From Pseudomonas fluorescens (GTDB lineage Bacteria > Pseudomonadota > Gammaproteobacteria > Pseudomonadales > Pseudomonadaceae): DNA of 64,000 bases. Within the stretch, counting starts at the first letter, position 1, and each line of letters begins with the position of its first letter. The notes beneath the pieces are model-generated. The model did no database searches. It was not told the DNA's origin and was given only the letters and a program-made list of their open reading frames with translations. Below are positions 37,501 through 45,030 of this stretch, one piece after another. Location of the stretch: contig NZ_CABVIX010000005.1 of NCBI RefSeq assembly GCF_902498185.1, forward strand, positions 248,001 through 312,000, given 5' to 3'. The position numbers and the translations under genes were made by a program.

Positions 37501-38043
37501 GCGTACTTTCTCGTTGCGCGCCATGCGCAGTTGCTGCTCCGTGGCAACGAAACCATCGAACTCCTGGCGGATTTCATCGGTGAGCCGCTTGCCACGGCCG
37601 TTGCGGATCGGCGCCTCGGCGTCGCCTCCGGCTCGCCGCAGCGCGATCATGTCGCTGCCAAAGTTGTTCCACTCGCGCTGCAGGGCGGTCAGGCGGTCGA
37701 TACGGTCGACCTGCTGAGGGTTGTCCTCGACCAGCTCGCGAAGCCCCTGCAGGCCACTGAATACACGCGGCTTTGCAATTTCATAGGGATCGAGAAACCG
37801 CTCGTCACCGGTCAACAGGAACCCGCGCATGCCGGTTTCCATGTCGATGGTCAGCTTGACCGCCTCATTGGCGTTGCCGATCACCCGGTCGGTATGTTCG
37901 ACCCACTGCATGGCGGAGAGCAGGTAGTTGATCACCGCGATGAAAGCGATGGCACTGAGCAGGCCCACTCCCAACGGAAGGCCAATGTTGCGGCTCAGCA
38001 GCCGGCGAAAGCTTTGCTGATCCAGGGAAGCTGCTTGAATCAT
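34579..38043 (-). CDS. Giant hybrid histidine kinase (CHASE3-GAF-HisKA-HATPase-REC-REC-REC)
   Basis: 1154 residues from ATG 38043. Order: TM1 (about 20-45); a CHASE3 periplasmic domain (METGMRGFLLTGDERFLDPY); TM2 (about 189-211); a GAF-like domain (about 235-385). Then comes a roughly 100-residue Glu/Gln-rich coiled coil, HisKA with His495 (NMSHELRTPLN), and HATPase (NLLSNAVKFTD, DSGIGIA, GGTGLGLSIS). A Pro-rich linker leads to three receivers with acceptor sites LLDMRLPD, MIIDLKLPD and LVLMDVMMPE. The long linker coiled coil is similar in style to CheR/CheB-linked kinases. It leads the cluster kinase-cheR-cheB-receiver kinase-receiver, and a further receiver is encoded divergently (38313). 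Confidence 0.92.
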   Translation of the reverse strand: MIQAASLDQQSFRRLLSRNIGLPLGVGLLSAIAFIAVINYLLSAMQWVEHTDRVIGNANEAVKLTIDMETGMRGFLLTGDERFLDPYEIAKPRVFSGLQGLRELVEDNPQQVDRIDRLTALQREWNNFGSDMIALRRAGGDAEAPIRNGRGKRLTDEIRQEFDGFVATEQQLRMARNEKVRSNTILLISSFVLLVIALSALLAYRGRRDLMLLSASYMENLEAQQRAAERLEYQAWLRNGQTQLAEQVLGQLTLPMLGQNILRFFAGYLGSVVGALYVRDAHGHLQRVATYGLDADAQARDQVGSQEGLLAEAMKQNRLLRLEHLPEDYFAFSTGLGSGLPRGALLMPSRDDGQVNGVLELGFLRPLDDRDGELLERVTENLGMSIESARYRQRLQEVLAETQQLNEELQVQQEELKTANEELEEQSRVLKESQAHLETQQAELEQTNEQLSDRTDALDRKNSELNKAQLELQARSEDLERSSKYKSEFLANMSHELRTPLNSSLILAKLLSENGQGNLSDDQVKFAESIYSAGNDLLNLINDILDIAKVEAGKLEMRPETTPLARLVEGLKGMFEPLANHKGLEFRVELHQPMPPSLFTDRQRLEQILKNLLSNAVKFTDRGQVSLQISHQADAGIVFTVRDSGIGIAADQQQVIFEAFHQADGTSNRRFGGTGLGLSISRDLARLLGGHISVQSTPGQGSVFSLVLPERYEAPAEQLEPVAPKRPVLELPAPLLPTAPAPLPRAVPSFQDDRDKAPFGNRCILVIEDEPNFARILYDLAHELGYSCLVAQAADEGFQLATRHVPDAILLDMRLPDHSGLTVLQRVKEQATTRHIPVHIISVEDRVEAAMHMGAVGYAVKPTSRDELKQVFARLEAKLTQKLKHILLVEDDDLQRESIALLIGDEDIEITAVAMAQEALDLLRENIYDCMIIDLKLPDMLGNELLKRMTSEDIRAFPPVIVYTGRNLTRDEEADLLKYSRSIIIKGARSPERLLDEVTLFLHKVESQLSHERQRMLKTARSRDKVFEGRKILLVDDDVRNIFALTSALEHKGALVEIGRNGREAIERLEQHEDIDLVLMDVMMPEMDGYEATRLIREQPRWRKLPIIAVTAKAMKDDQQRCLQAGANDYLAKPIDLDRLFSLIRVWLPQLERI

Positions 38044-38312
38044 CTGAAAACGCCCGAACAAAATGGTCCATCGAAGCAATGTGGTGGATTCTTCGCAGTC
38101 TCACGGTCGATTCTGCTGCACCACTTTGAGGTTTTACGCGAGTCTACCTGCCTTTATCCCTGAGGCAGAGCGCTTAGCCAGTATTTGAATAGGGTTCGGC
38201 GCAATCGTTCCATCGGGATCCGCAGATCGCTATCCTGTAGGTGGGCGGCAGGGAACTTTCATCCGGTGTTTGCCCACAGAGTAGAGATCAATCCCTGAAC
38301 AGGACCCGAAAC

Positions 38313-38669
38313 ATGCACCTTCTGGTAGTCGAAGACGACGACATCGTTCGTATGCTGATGGTCGAAGTGCTCGACGAATTGGGCCACACGGCCAGCGAAG
38401 CGGCGGATGCTGGCGCCGCACTGGAGATCCTCAAGGACTCGTCCATCACACTGGACTTGATGATGACCGACGTGGGGCTTCCCGATATGCCCGGCGACCA
38501 GCTCGCGGCCGAGGCACGCCTGCTGCGCCCGCAGTTGCCTATCCTGTTTGCCAGTGGCTATGCCGAGAGCGTCAATGTGTCCAAAGGCATGTACTCGATC
38601 GGTAAGCCGTTCAGCATCGATCAGTTGCGTGACAAGGTGGAAAGCATTCTCGACAAGCATCGGGCGTAA
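38313..38669 (+). CDS. Single-domain response regulator
   Basis: 118-residue receiver domain. Acidic residues VVEDDD at 5-10, phosphoacceptor Asp53 in MMTDVGLPDMPGD, switch region FASGYAE and Lys in GKPFS are visible. It is divergent from the giant hybrid kinase with a 269-bp gap and is the most likely phospho-partner or competing sink for that kinase. The start at 38313 (MHLLVVED) is chosen because the N-terminal beta strand starts there. Its stop abuts the stop of convergent cobF. Confidence 0.88.
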   Translation: MHLLVVEDDDIVRMLMVEVLDELGHTASEAADAGAALEILKDSSITLDLMMTDVGLPDMPGDQLAAEARLLRPQLPILFASGYAESVNVSKGMYSIGKPFSIDQLRDKVESILDKHRA

Positions 38670-39419
38670 CTACACCTGCCGTCGCAGCAGGTAGGTATCC
38701 ATGATCCAACCCTTGCGCTCGCGGGCCGTCTTGCGCAGTTCAAGAATCTGATTCCTGACAGCGTGAAGAGGCCCGGCGACCAGGATCTCGTCCTGCGTGC
38801 CAAGGTAGGCGCCCCAGTAGATCATCAGATCGGGATCCTCAAGACGGGCAAAGGCGCACTGCCCGTCCAGCATCACCACCACATTGTCGATCCGTGACTG
38901 CTCGGACAGCTGACGGCCGGGAAGCACGGTCAGCGGCTCGCCAATACGGTTGAGCGCGATCTGATGCCGTGCCGCAAGGGCCTGAACGCTGCTGATGCCG
39001 GGAATCACTTCAAGACTCAAGTCCAAGCCGCCCTCCCGGACCAGATCAAGAATGCGCAAGGTGCTGTCATACAGGCCAGGTTCACCCCATATCAGAAAGG
39101 CGCCTATATCCTGGGGCTGCAGTTCGTCCTGGAGCAGACGGGCATACAGGGCGGCGCGCCGACGATGCCAATCCTGCACCGAGCCGAGGTAATCACTGCC
39201 GGCAGCGTCGCGCTGGGGATCCTCGACCTGTACCAGACGGTACCTCTGCGCCACGACATAACGCTCGAGAATAGACTTGCGCAGGTCAATCAGCTCGTCT
39301 TTATCCACGCCTTTGTCGAGCAGAAAGAATACCGTCGCACGCTGGAGTGCATCCACCGCCTGATAGGTGATCTGACGAGGATCGCCTGGTCCTATGCCAA
39401 TGAGCAGCAGCTGTTTCAT
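38670..39419 (-). CDS. cobF: Precorrin-6A synthase (deacetylating)
   Basis: 249-residue SAM-dependent methylase of the tetrapyrrole family. It has the N-terminal GIGPGDP SAM loop (about 7-13) and the YYLLD/FFLLDKGVDKDEL segment specific to CobF. In aerobic cobalamin synthesis it methylates C1 of precorrin-5 and releases the acetyl group as acetate. It is isolated from other cob genes here, as in other P. putida strains. The start at 39419 (MKQLLLIG) is chosen; no cobalamin riboswitch is visible in the short upstream gap. Confidence 0.92.
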   Translation of the reverse strand: MKQLLLIGIGPGDPRQITYQAVDALQRATVFFLLDKGVDKDELIDLRKSILERYVVAQRYRLVQVEDPQRDAAGSDYLGSVQDWHRRRAALYARLLQDELQPQDIGAFLIWGEPGLYDSTLRILDLVREGGLDLSLEVIPGISSVQALAARHQIALNRIGEPLTVLPGRQLSEQSRIDNVVVMLDGQCAFARLEDPDLMIYWGAYLGTQDEILVAGPLHAVRNQILELRKTARERKGWIMDTYLLRRQV

Positions 39420-39490
39420 GCTTGCCTCCCTGGGGATCCGCTTGGCCGGCAATCATCGTCTTGAGGATCGCGCGACAGGCCGTGTCCGGC

Positions 39491-40780
39491 TTACAACACC
39501 GAGAAGTTGTAGCTGACGATCACCCGCGTCTCGTCCATGTCACGCGCCCATTTCTCATAGTTGCTGCGATAGGTCGAGTTGCGAAGCCGTACACTCACAT
39601 CCTTGAAGCTGCCGCCCTGCACTTGATAACGCAGTTCGGAATCTCGTTCCCATTCCTTGCCTTCGGCATCGCTGCCCGGAACCTTGATGTGATCACCGTT
39701 GATGTAGCGGGTGAAGAATGTCAATCCCGGAACACCGAGCCCTTTGAAGTCATAATCGTACCTCACCTGCCAGGAACGCTCCTGGGCGGCGGCGAAGTCG
39801 TTGACCTGGGCATAGTTGACCAGATACGGGTTGGTGCCATCGAGGTAAGGCATGGCGCTTTCGCCATACATGCGCTGCCAGCCGGCGCTGAGCTTGTGCC
39901 CCCCGAGGCTGTAGCCGAACATGCCGCTGAAGGCGCGATGGTCGATTTCGCCCGCGCGGGCATTGCCGATGTCGTCACTCTTGAGGAGGCGCACGTCGGC
40001 CGAGAGACTGCCAACCGGCAGAGGCTGGCTGGCCACCAGGCCCAGGAAGTGCTGGCGATAGATGTTTTCCAGCTTGGATACCTGATACTGGGCGCTCAGG
40101 CGCTCGTTGAAGCGGTAGTCGAATCCGCCCAGGTCAAAGTGATCGGCCGTGGTATCACATGCGTAGCGCTTGTTCTTGCAATGAACACGAATGTCCTGGC
40201 TGTCAGTCGAGTCCCGGGCGGTATATTTATCCAGGCGCGCCAGGCTGAACTTCCAATCCTTGATTTCCTCGGACGTCAGCATCGCGCCATGAAACATGGT
40301 CGGCAGCAATCGCCCATCGTTATATTTGAGCAACGGAACATCCGGCATCATGGCGCCGTATTTTATAACTGTTCGCGATATACGCAGCTTGGCAGCCACG
40401 CCCAATTTTGCGTATTGGTCGACCGAGCTGCGGGGGTCATGGCCGGAAGATGGCAGCAACCCGCTATTGCTGTCCGCAGGACTGGAGTCCAGTTTAAGTC
40501 CGAGCATACCCAGTGCGTCGATACCAAAGCCTACCGGGCCTTGCGTGTAGCCAGATTGAACATTCAGTATGAAACCCTGCGCCCACTCTTCTCGCTTGGA
40601 AGCGCCTTGGCTTGAACTGCTAGTACCGTCTCGGAAGTCTCGGTTGAAATAGACATTTCGTGCTTCTAGCTTGGCACTGCTGTCTTCAACGAAACCAGCG
40701 GCGTGAACGGAGAAGGCGCTACTCATCACAAGCAGACCGGCAATACTGCGGCCGGTCGCCAGGGGGAAAGGGGAAAACAT
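39491..40780 (-). CDS. OprD-family outer-membrane porin
   Basis: 429 residues with a signal peptide (about 1-27, ending SAFSVHA before AGFVEDS). The mature N-terminus FVEDSSAKLEARNVYFNRDFR is typical of OprD/OpdP-type substrate-specific channels, and the C-terminus ends in the beta-signal VIVSYNFSVL. OprD members take up amino acids, peptides or aromatic acids; the substrate is not readable. The start at 40780 is chosen by the signal peptide. A 16-bp near-perfect palindrome lies 124 bp upstream. Confidence 0.9.
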   Translation of the reverse strand: MFSPFPLATGRSIAGLLVMSSAFSVHAAGFVEDSSAKLEARNVYFNRDFRDGTSSSSQGASKREEWAQGFILNVQSGYTQGPVGFGIDALGMLGLKLDSSPADSNSGLLPSSGHDPRSSVDQYAKLGVAAKLRISRTVIKYGAMMPDVPLLKYNDGRLLPTMFHGAMLTSEEIKDWKFSLARLDKYTARDSTDSQDIRVHCKNKRYACDTTADHFDLGGFDYRFNERLSAQYQVSKLENIYRQHFLGLVASQPLPVGSLSADVRLLKSDDIGNARAGEIDHRAFSGMFGYSLGGHKLSAGWQRMYGESAMPYLDGTNPYLVNYAQVNDFAAAQERSWQVRYDYDFKGLGVPGLTFFTRYINGDHIKVPGSDAEGKEWERDSELRYQVQGGSFKDVSVRLRNSTYRSNYEKWARDMDETRVIVSYNFSVL

Positions 40781-40903
40781 GAATACATCCGAAAAAGAAG
40801 GGGCGCTAAACAAATCGGTACCGTGGCACCGTGACCGCGCAGGCATCAGGCAAACGCCTGGCTTGGCTGTGCGATTATCGCGCAGCGCCTCTGGGGCGGG
40901 CCA

Positions 40904-40919
40904 TTGGACCATGGTCTAA
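40904..40919. promoter_or_regulatory. Palindrome upstream of the OprD porin gene
   Basis: TTGGACCATGGTCTAA, 7 of 8 symmetric pairs match, lying in the 344-bp gap between the porin gene (minus) and turB (plus). Its form fits FadR-subfamily GntR operators. The remainder of the gap (40781-41124) shows no gene and no clear promoter boxes. Confidence 0.45.
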
Positions 40920-41124
40920 AAGACCCTGAGGGTGTCTGCGGCCTATTTCCACAGTAGTTGTCCAGACGGCCAGAAGTTCCATCAGGAGGGCTCGAAGTTT
41001 ATTGTTTACCCGCACTGTCCCGGCAACTACACTTACTTTCAGCAATCCGCGGTATCCACCCTGTGGCCGCAGTATCCCGTCCAGCGTGTTCCCAGCCGCG
41101 CGCCGCCTAGCACTTACAGGAGTG

Positions 41125-41490
41125 ATGAAAGTGTCCAGACTTGCAGAGTTTCGTGCTGCCGAAAAAGCCCTTCAAGAGCAGATGGCGCAATTGGAGGTGT
41201 TGAAAAAGGATACCGGTCTCAAGCGCGAAATCGAATTTGAGCAGAAACTGCTTGGACTGATGAAAACCTACGACAAGGGTTTGCGCGAGATTATCGCCAT
41301 CCTTGATCCCAAGGCCGTGGCGCGCACGCCGGCCAACGCGCCGAAACAGCGACGGGCGCGCGTGGTAAAAGTCTACGAGAACCCGCACACCGGTGAACGG
41401 ATCGAAACCAAGGGCGGTAATCACAGGGGACTGAAAGCATGGAAACAGGAATATGGAGCTGGCACCGTCGACAGTTGGCTACTCCAATGA
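41125..41490 (+). CDS. turB: MvaT/TurB-family H-NS-like nucleoid protein
   Basis: 121 residues. The N-terminal coiled-coil oligomerisation part (about 2-60, EFRAAEKALQEQMAQLEVLKKD) is followed by a basic linker and the C-terminal DNA-binding domain, with the MvaT signature YENPHTGERIETKGGNHRGL then KAWKQEYG. MvaT proteins silence AT-rich, often foreign DNA. The start at 41125 (MKVSRLAEF) has AGGAG 5 nt upstream. The locus between the OprD/cobF genes and gloA matches turB (PP_3765) as I recall it from KT2440. Two hairpins in tandem follow. Confidence 0.88.
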   Translation: MKVSRLAEFRAAEKALQEQMAQLEVLKKDTGLKREIEFEQKLLGLMKTYDKGLREIIAILDPKAVARTPANAPKQRRARVVKVYENPHTGERIETKGGNHRGLKAWKQEYGAGTVDSWLLQ

Positions 41491-41569
41491 ATAATGAACA
41501 TGAACTTCACGCTTTTTTCACATCGACTGGTAGAAGATCAAACCAGCTAAAGGATTAGCGCCCCATCTG

Positions 41570-41585
41570 GCCCGCTTCGGCGGGC
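41570..41585 (+). terminator. First of two tandem hairpins after turB
   Basis: GCCCGC - TTCG - GCGGGC, a tetraloop hairpin followed by TTCTAATT, 80 bp after the turB stop. Confidence 0.6.
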
Positions 41586-41594
41586 TTCTAATTC

Positions 41595-41627
41595 AAACGC
41601 CCTGCTCCTGCAGGGCGTTTTTATTTG
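41595..41627 (+). terminator. Strong rho-independent terminator after turB
   Basis: AAACGCCCTGC / GCAGGGCGTTT (11 bp) with a TCCT loop and TTATTTG tail. Confidence 0.9.
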
Positions 41628-41709
41628 CGCAATCGGTTCAGTTCCGTATCATGGTCAGCCTGTCACCCCGCTGGCGCCGTGGGCGCCGGCCCCTGTTTCT
41701 GGAGTGCCC

Positions 41710-42231
41710 ATGAGCCTGCAAAATCTTCAAGCCCTGCCTGGCGTCACCGCGCAGCCGGATGCCGCAACCGCCAACTTCGTTTTCAACCACACTATGTTGC
41801 GGGTCAAGGACATCACCACGTCGCTCGATTTCTACACGCGCGTGCTGGGCTTCAGCCTGGTCGAAAAGCGCGACTTCCCGGAAGCGCAGTTCAGCCTGTA
41901 TTTCCTCGCCCTGGTAGACCAGGCACAGATCCCTGCCGACGACGCAGCGCGCACCCAGTGGATGAAGTCGATCCCGGGCATTCTCGAACTGACGCACAAC
42001 CACGGCACCGAGAACGACGCTGAGTTCGCCTATCACAACGGCAACGCTGATCCACGCGGGTTCGGTCATATCTGCATTTCGGTGCCGGACATCCGCGCGG
42101 CGTGCGAGCGTTTCGAGGCACTGGGAGTCAATTTCCAGAAACGCTTGACCGACGGCCGTATGAAGCACATCGCCTTCGTCAAGGATCCGGACGACTACTG
42201 GGTCGAGATCATCCAGCCGACCGAGTTCTGA
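41710..42231 (+). CDS. gloA: Lactoylglutathione lyase (glyoxalase I)
   Basis: 173-residue VOC-fold metalloenzyme that turns the methylglyoxal-glutathione adduct into S-lactoylglutathione. Metal ligands are visible: His27 (FNHTMLRV), Glu in LELTHN, His in GFGHICI and Glu in YWVEIIQ. It has the longer eukaryote-like insertion (HGTENDAEFAYHNGN) typical of Zn-type GloA in pseudomonads. ATG 41710 has GGAG 5 nt upstream; the GTG two codons earlier is less likely. Confidence 0.95.
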   Translation: MSLQNLQALPGVTAQPDAATANFVFNHTMLRVKDITTSLDFYTRVLGFSLVEKRDFPEAQFSLYFLALVDQAQIPADDAARTQWMKSIPGILELTHNHGTENDAEFAYHNGNADPRGFGHICISVPDIRAACERFEALGVNFQKRLTDGRMKHIAFVKDPDDYWVEIIQPTEF

Positions 42232-42330
42232 CGTACCGCTCGGCCCTACGCGCTCGTCGGGCTGGGAACTTGCGGTCGCTCGCTGTGGTATATGGAAGTA
42301 ACAGCTTCATGCCACAGCGAGGTACGGACG

Positions 42331-42564
42331 ATGCAAACCCTTCACTGTGAATACCGCAAGCACACCATCACGGCCAATATCGTGACCCACCCTGGGTCAC
42401 CGATGCCGTTCTCGGGCGGCTGCCTGATTACCGATCCTGAAGGCCAGGTCAGCAAGCGACAGCCCTTGCCCCTCGACAAATCCCATTTTACCGATCTGGA
42501 ACATGCCCAGCATGCGTCCCTCGCCCACGGACGCTGGCTCGTCGATCAGCAACTGGGCAAATAG
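42331..42564 (+). CDS. Small conserved-looking protein, 77 residues
   Basis: Function unknown. Starts MQTLHCEYRKHTITANIV with GAGG upstream. The protein is hydrophilic, with a His-rich C-terminal half (HFTDLEHAQHASLAHGRWLVDQQ). No export signal. It follows gloA on the same strand (99 bp) and ends near a hairpin shared with the convergent sdhL gene. A gene of this size is present at the same place in P. putida as I recall. Confidence 0.6.
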   Translation: MQTLHCEYRKHTITANIVTHPGSPMPFSGGCLITDPEGQVSKRQPLPLDKSHFTDLEHAQHASLAHGRWLVDQQLGK

Positions 42565-42575
42565 CCGCTGCGCGG

Positions 42576-42605
42576 GGCTCGCAATGTGCGCGCATGCTGC
42601 GAGCC
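42576..42605. terminator. Hairpin between convergent genes (77-residue ORF / sdhL)
   Basis: GGCTCGCA (42576-42583) and TGCGAGCC (42598-42605) form a perfect 8-bp stem that abuts the sdhL stop codon. No T-run in either direction. Confidence 0.4.
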
Positions 42606-43424
42606 TTACCCCCGCGCGTAAGCCACCGCCGCCGCTATCTGCTCGGTAGAGGGTCGAATACCGGTATAAAGCACGAACTGCTCGAGAGCCTGCACGGCAA
42701 TCACTTCAAGGCCGGTAATCACGGGTTTTCCCAATGACTGCGCGCACTGAATCAGCGGCGTCTGCACCGGCATCGCCACCACATCCATTACCCGCTCAGC
42801 GACGGTAATCGCCGTTTCTGGAAACGCCAGGTGTTCAGCCTCTGCTCCCCCCGCCATGCCGATCGGCGTCACGTTGATCAACATTGGCGGACACAAGTCG
42901 CCCAGATCAGCCTGCCAGCGGTAGCCGCACAGGTCCGCCAACTGCCGGCCGGCTTGTTCGTTGCGGGCAATAATCAGCCCCTCGCCAAATCCTGAATCAC
43001 GCAAGGCGCTGGCGACCGCCTTGGCCATTCCGCCACTGCCGCGCAAGGCGAAAGCGGTTCCGGGATCCACCTGATGCTGGGCGAGCAGCTGGCGCACGGC
43101 GAGATAATCGGTGTTGTACGCTTTGAGATGGCCGTCGGTGTTGACCAGGGTATTGACCGATTCGATAGCGGCTGCCGACGGGTCGATCTCGTCGGCCAAG
43201 GCCATGCAGGCCTCTTTGAACGGCATCGAGACCCCACACCCGCGAATACCCAGTGCACGGATCCCACCCACCGCGGCGGGCAGGTCCTGAGTGGTCATTG
43301 CCTTGTAGTAGTAGTCCAGGCCCAGCTGTTCATAAAGATGATTATGGAAGCGCACCCCGAATGTACCGGGACGCCCAGCCAGGGAAACACACAGGACGGT
43401 GTCTCTACTCGGTGCCACTGACAT
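42606..43424 (-). CDS. Shikimate-dehydrogenase-like protein (SdhL / HI0607 type)
   Basis: 272-residue AroE-family oxidoreductase. It follows Haemophilus HI0607 (SdhL) closely: LCVSLAGRPGTFGVRFHNHL, TTQDLPAAVGGIRALGIRGC, SMPFKE with Lys70, AYNTD with Asp106, and the NADP loop GSGGMAKAV. Lys70 and Asp106 are the catalytic pair. SdhL proteins reduce dehydroshikimate only slowly, and their natural substrate is unresolved, so it is unlikely to be the main AroE. The start at 43424 (MSVAPSRD) is chosen; the longer frame reads through the upstream region. Confidence 0.85.
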   Translation of the reverse strand: MSVAPSRDTVLCVSLAGRPGTFGVRFHNHLYEQLGLDYYYKAMTTQDLPAAVGGIRALGIRGCGVSMPFKEACMALADEIDPSAAAIESVNTLVNTDGHLKAYNTDYLAVRQLLAQHQVDPGTAFALRGSGGMAKAVASALRDSGFGEGLIIARNEQAGRQLADLCGYRWQADLGDLCPPMLINVTPIGMAGGAEAEHLAFPETAITVAERVMDVVAMPVQTPLIQCAQSLGKPVITGLEVIAVQALEQFVLYTGIRPSTEQIAAAVAYARG

Positions 43425-43716
43425 GCTCGACTCCTTCAAGATTGAGGAGCAAGTATGCCTTAGTTGCCGGGATAGCCGCTTATCAGCCCTTACATGACCT
43501 TTACTCAGCCTATGCACTCACTTGACGTTTTTTTCGGTCAAATCCACATGCCCGAAACAGGGTCCATTGTCTGGCGGCCCACATCCGGGACCCCACGGCG
43601 CACCACCCTGGTAAGCCTGACAGTTGATTAAACCGATGAACACTATTGAAGCTGTCGATTTCACACCGCATGGGCTGCTGCGTAAGGTAGGGCCATGTTT
43701 CAGAGGAGAATCACTC

Positions 43717-43884
43717 ATGGCCGCTATCAACATCATGTCCGTTATCGGCAGTGCCGTACCTGCGCAACTGCGAGAGCAGGGATTGCTGGCCTGCTGGTAC
43801 CTGGTTCGCAATGGCGAACCCGTCAGCGGCCCACTGCCTTCACTCTCGGCCGCAGAGGCCCTGGCCGCCACCTTGCTTGCCTGA
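43717..43884 (+). CDS. Small hypothetical protein, 55 residues
   Basis: AGGAG about 9 nt upstream supports ATG 43717 (MAAINIMSV). The sequence is half hydrophobic (IMSVIGSAVPAQL, LLACWYLV) with a Ser/Ala-rich end (LSAAEALAATLLA). Function unknown. It is immediately followed by a strong terminator, which supports a real monocistronic gene. Confidence 0.55.
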   Translation: MAAINIMSVIGSAVPAQLREQGLLACWYLVRNGEPVSGPLPSLSAAEALAATLLA

Positions 43885-43909
43885 CCTGGCTGCTTTGCAT
43901 TGCTCCCTT

Positions 43910-43932
43910 GCCCGCCAATTGGCGGGCTTTTT
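43910..43932 (+). terminator. Rho-independent terminator of the 55-residue gene
   Basis: GCCCGCCAA / TTGGCGGGC palindrome followed by TTTTTC. Confidence 0.88.
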
Positions 43933-43956
43933 CATGGGGTCGACAACAGAGGAGGA

Positions 43957-44154
43957 TCAAGGATGAGGATGTTCGCCTGATACAGAGTTGTTGGCGTCCA
44001 CATCCGCCATCTCTTCATCTACAGGTGCGTCATCGTCCTTGGCCAAAGGCTGTTCTACCCCATCGTGCTTGGGATCATGGCCTGATTCGTTATCGGTGGT
44101 GCCGCCTCCCCCCTTCTGGGATATGTTGCCCGGGGCATTTTCATCAATTTCCAT
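43957..44154 (-). CDS. Small acidic, probably disordered protein, 65 residues
   Basis: ATG 44154 preceded by GGAGGT at 8 nt, an excellent ribosome-binding site. The protein is highly acidic and rich in Gly, Asp and Asn (MEIDENAPGNISQKGGGGTT ... PLAKDDDAPVDEEMADVDAN), with no hydrophobic core, so it is likely unstructured. Function unknown. Confidence 0.6.
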   Translation of the reverse strand: MEIDENAPGNISQKGGGGTTDNESGHDPKHDGVEQPLAKDDDAPVDEEMADVDANNSVSGEHPHP

Positions 44155-44346
44155 GCTCAGTGACCTCCGTTCTGCAGCGCGGGATATCCGTGCGTGAACG
44201 TAAGAGGGGAATGCGGCGGTGAGAGTGCTACCCAAGAGACGAACGGGGTCTCCAGAGCTCGCGCGCCTTTGCCTCGCGAATCACGCCACCCGGGAGAGGG
44301 CGACGCCTGCAAACAGAGAGCCTATCGCGATCAGTTCACGCAGCGG

Positions 44347-44649
44347 TCAGTCCTCCCACGCAGCAGTTCTCAATCTCCAGGTGGCGACATCTAGAACGTC
44401 GTTTGTGAATAGAGGGGCGAATCTTGGCTGCAACATCAGCGACTCCATGGTCAAGTCCTCACGGCCATCCCGCACAAGACGCTTGAACCCGTCCTGGAAC
44501 TGACCCGAGACGATGAAATGGACAGCGACATCGACTGGATGCTGCTCGCTAAGCATTTTTTCCCAGCGAGTGAAGTGATACCCGGCCTCATGACACTTTT
44601 CAACATCGTCGCGGATAGCCTGTGCGAACTCATCTCGAAGCTTTTCCAT
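44347..44649 (-). CDS. Hypothetical protein, 100 residues
   Basis: Not recognised. The start ATG 44649 has AGGTG upstream. The protein is mostly helical and charged (EKLRDEFAQAIRDDVEKCHE; FTRWEKMLSEQHPVDVAVHF; FQDGFKRLVRDGREDLTME). It lies next to a decayed phage-style gene (44746-45030) in a low-density region, so a phage or island origin is possible. Confidence 0.5.
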   Translation of the reverse strand: MEKLRDEFAQAIRDDVEKCHEAGYHFTRWEKMLSEQHPVDVAVHFIVSGQFQDGFKRLVRDGREDLTMESLMLQPRFAPLFTNDVLDVATWRLRTAAWED

Positions 44650-44745
44650 GGACTCACCTAAGCAGCAGCATACCTGTACTTACTCAATACCCCACTTCAA
44701 CGAATCACGCTACCCCGGTGCGGCCGGCGTCCGCACGGAGCAACC

Positions 44746-45030
44746 ATGAGCACTCCTGGAATCCTCTGGCAGTTCAGCTGCGGCGCTGCCTCTGCGGTCG
44801 CCACAAAATGGCCCTCGCCGAATAGGGCTCCACGCACGGCGTGCAGATCGTGAACGCCTTCCTCGGCAACGAGCATGAGGACAATCGTCGGTCATGGAAG
44901 CAGCCGGGCGACGTGATGGTGTTTGGTTTCAGCGCCGAGGAAGCAGACCGGCTTGATGATTTCGCGAACGGAACCCCGACCGACCGGTAATAGCCCCGCT
45001 GATCGATCGCGGCCTCGGGAAGGAAACTGC
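44746..45030 (+). pseudogene. Decayed PAPS-reductase-family (adenine nucleotide alpha-hydrolase) gene
   Basis: Three reading frames line up into one broken protein. Frame 1 from ATG 44746 (GGAG upstream) gives STPGILWQFSCGAASAVATK, an SxGxxS/A P-loop like that of phage PAPS-reductase-like enzymes. Frame 3 continues ALAE, a TAG at 44823, GSTHGVQIVNAFLGNEHEDN, and after an apparent deletion [19 protein letters not shown]. Frame 2 from 44972 reads [18 protein letters not shown] and then stops matching. So there are two frameshifts, one nonsense codon, an internal deletion and a lost C-terminus. The intact family couples ATP pyrophosphatase chemistry to sulfur or DNA modification, often in phages and islands. 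Confidence 0.65.

Noticed and set aside
38252..38280. AlgU/ECF-type promoter (GGAACTTT) before the 118-residue receiver
   Set aside because: The -35-like box is fair but no matching -10 element is found at 16-17 bp.
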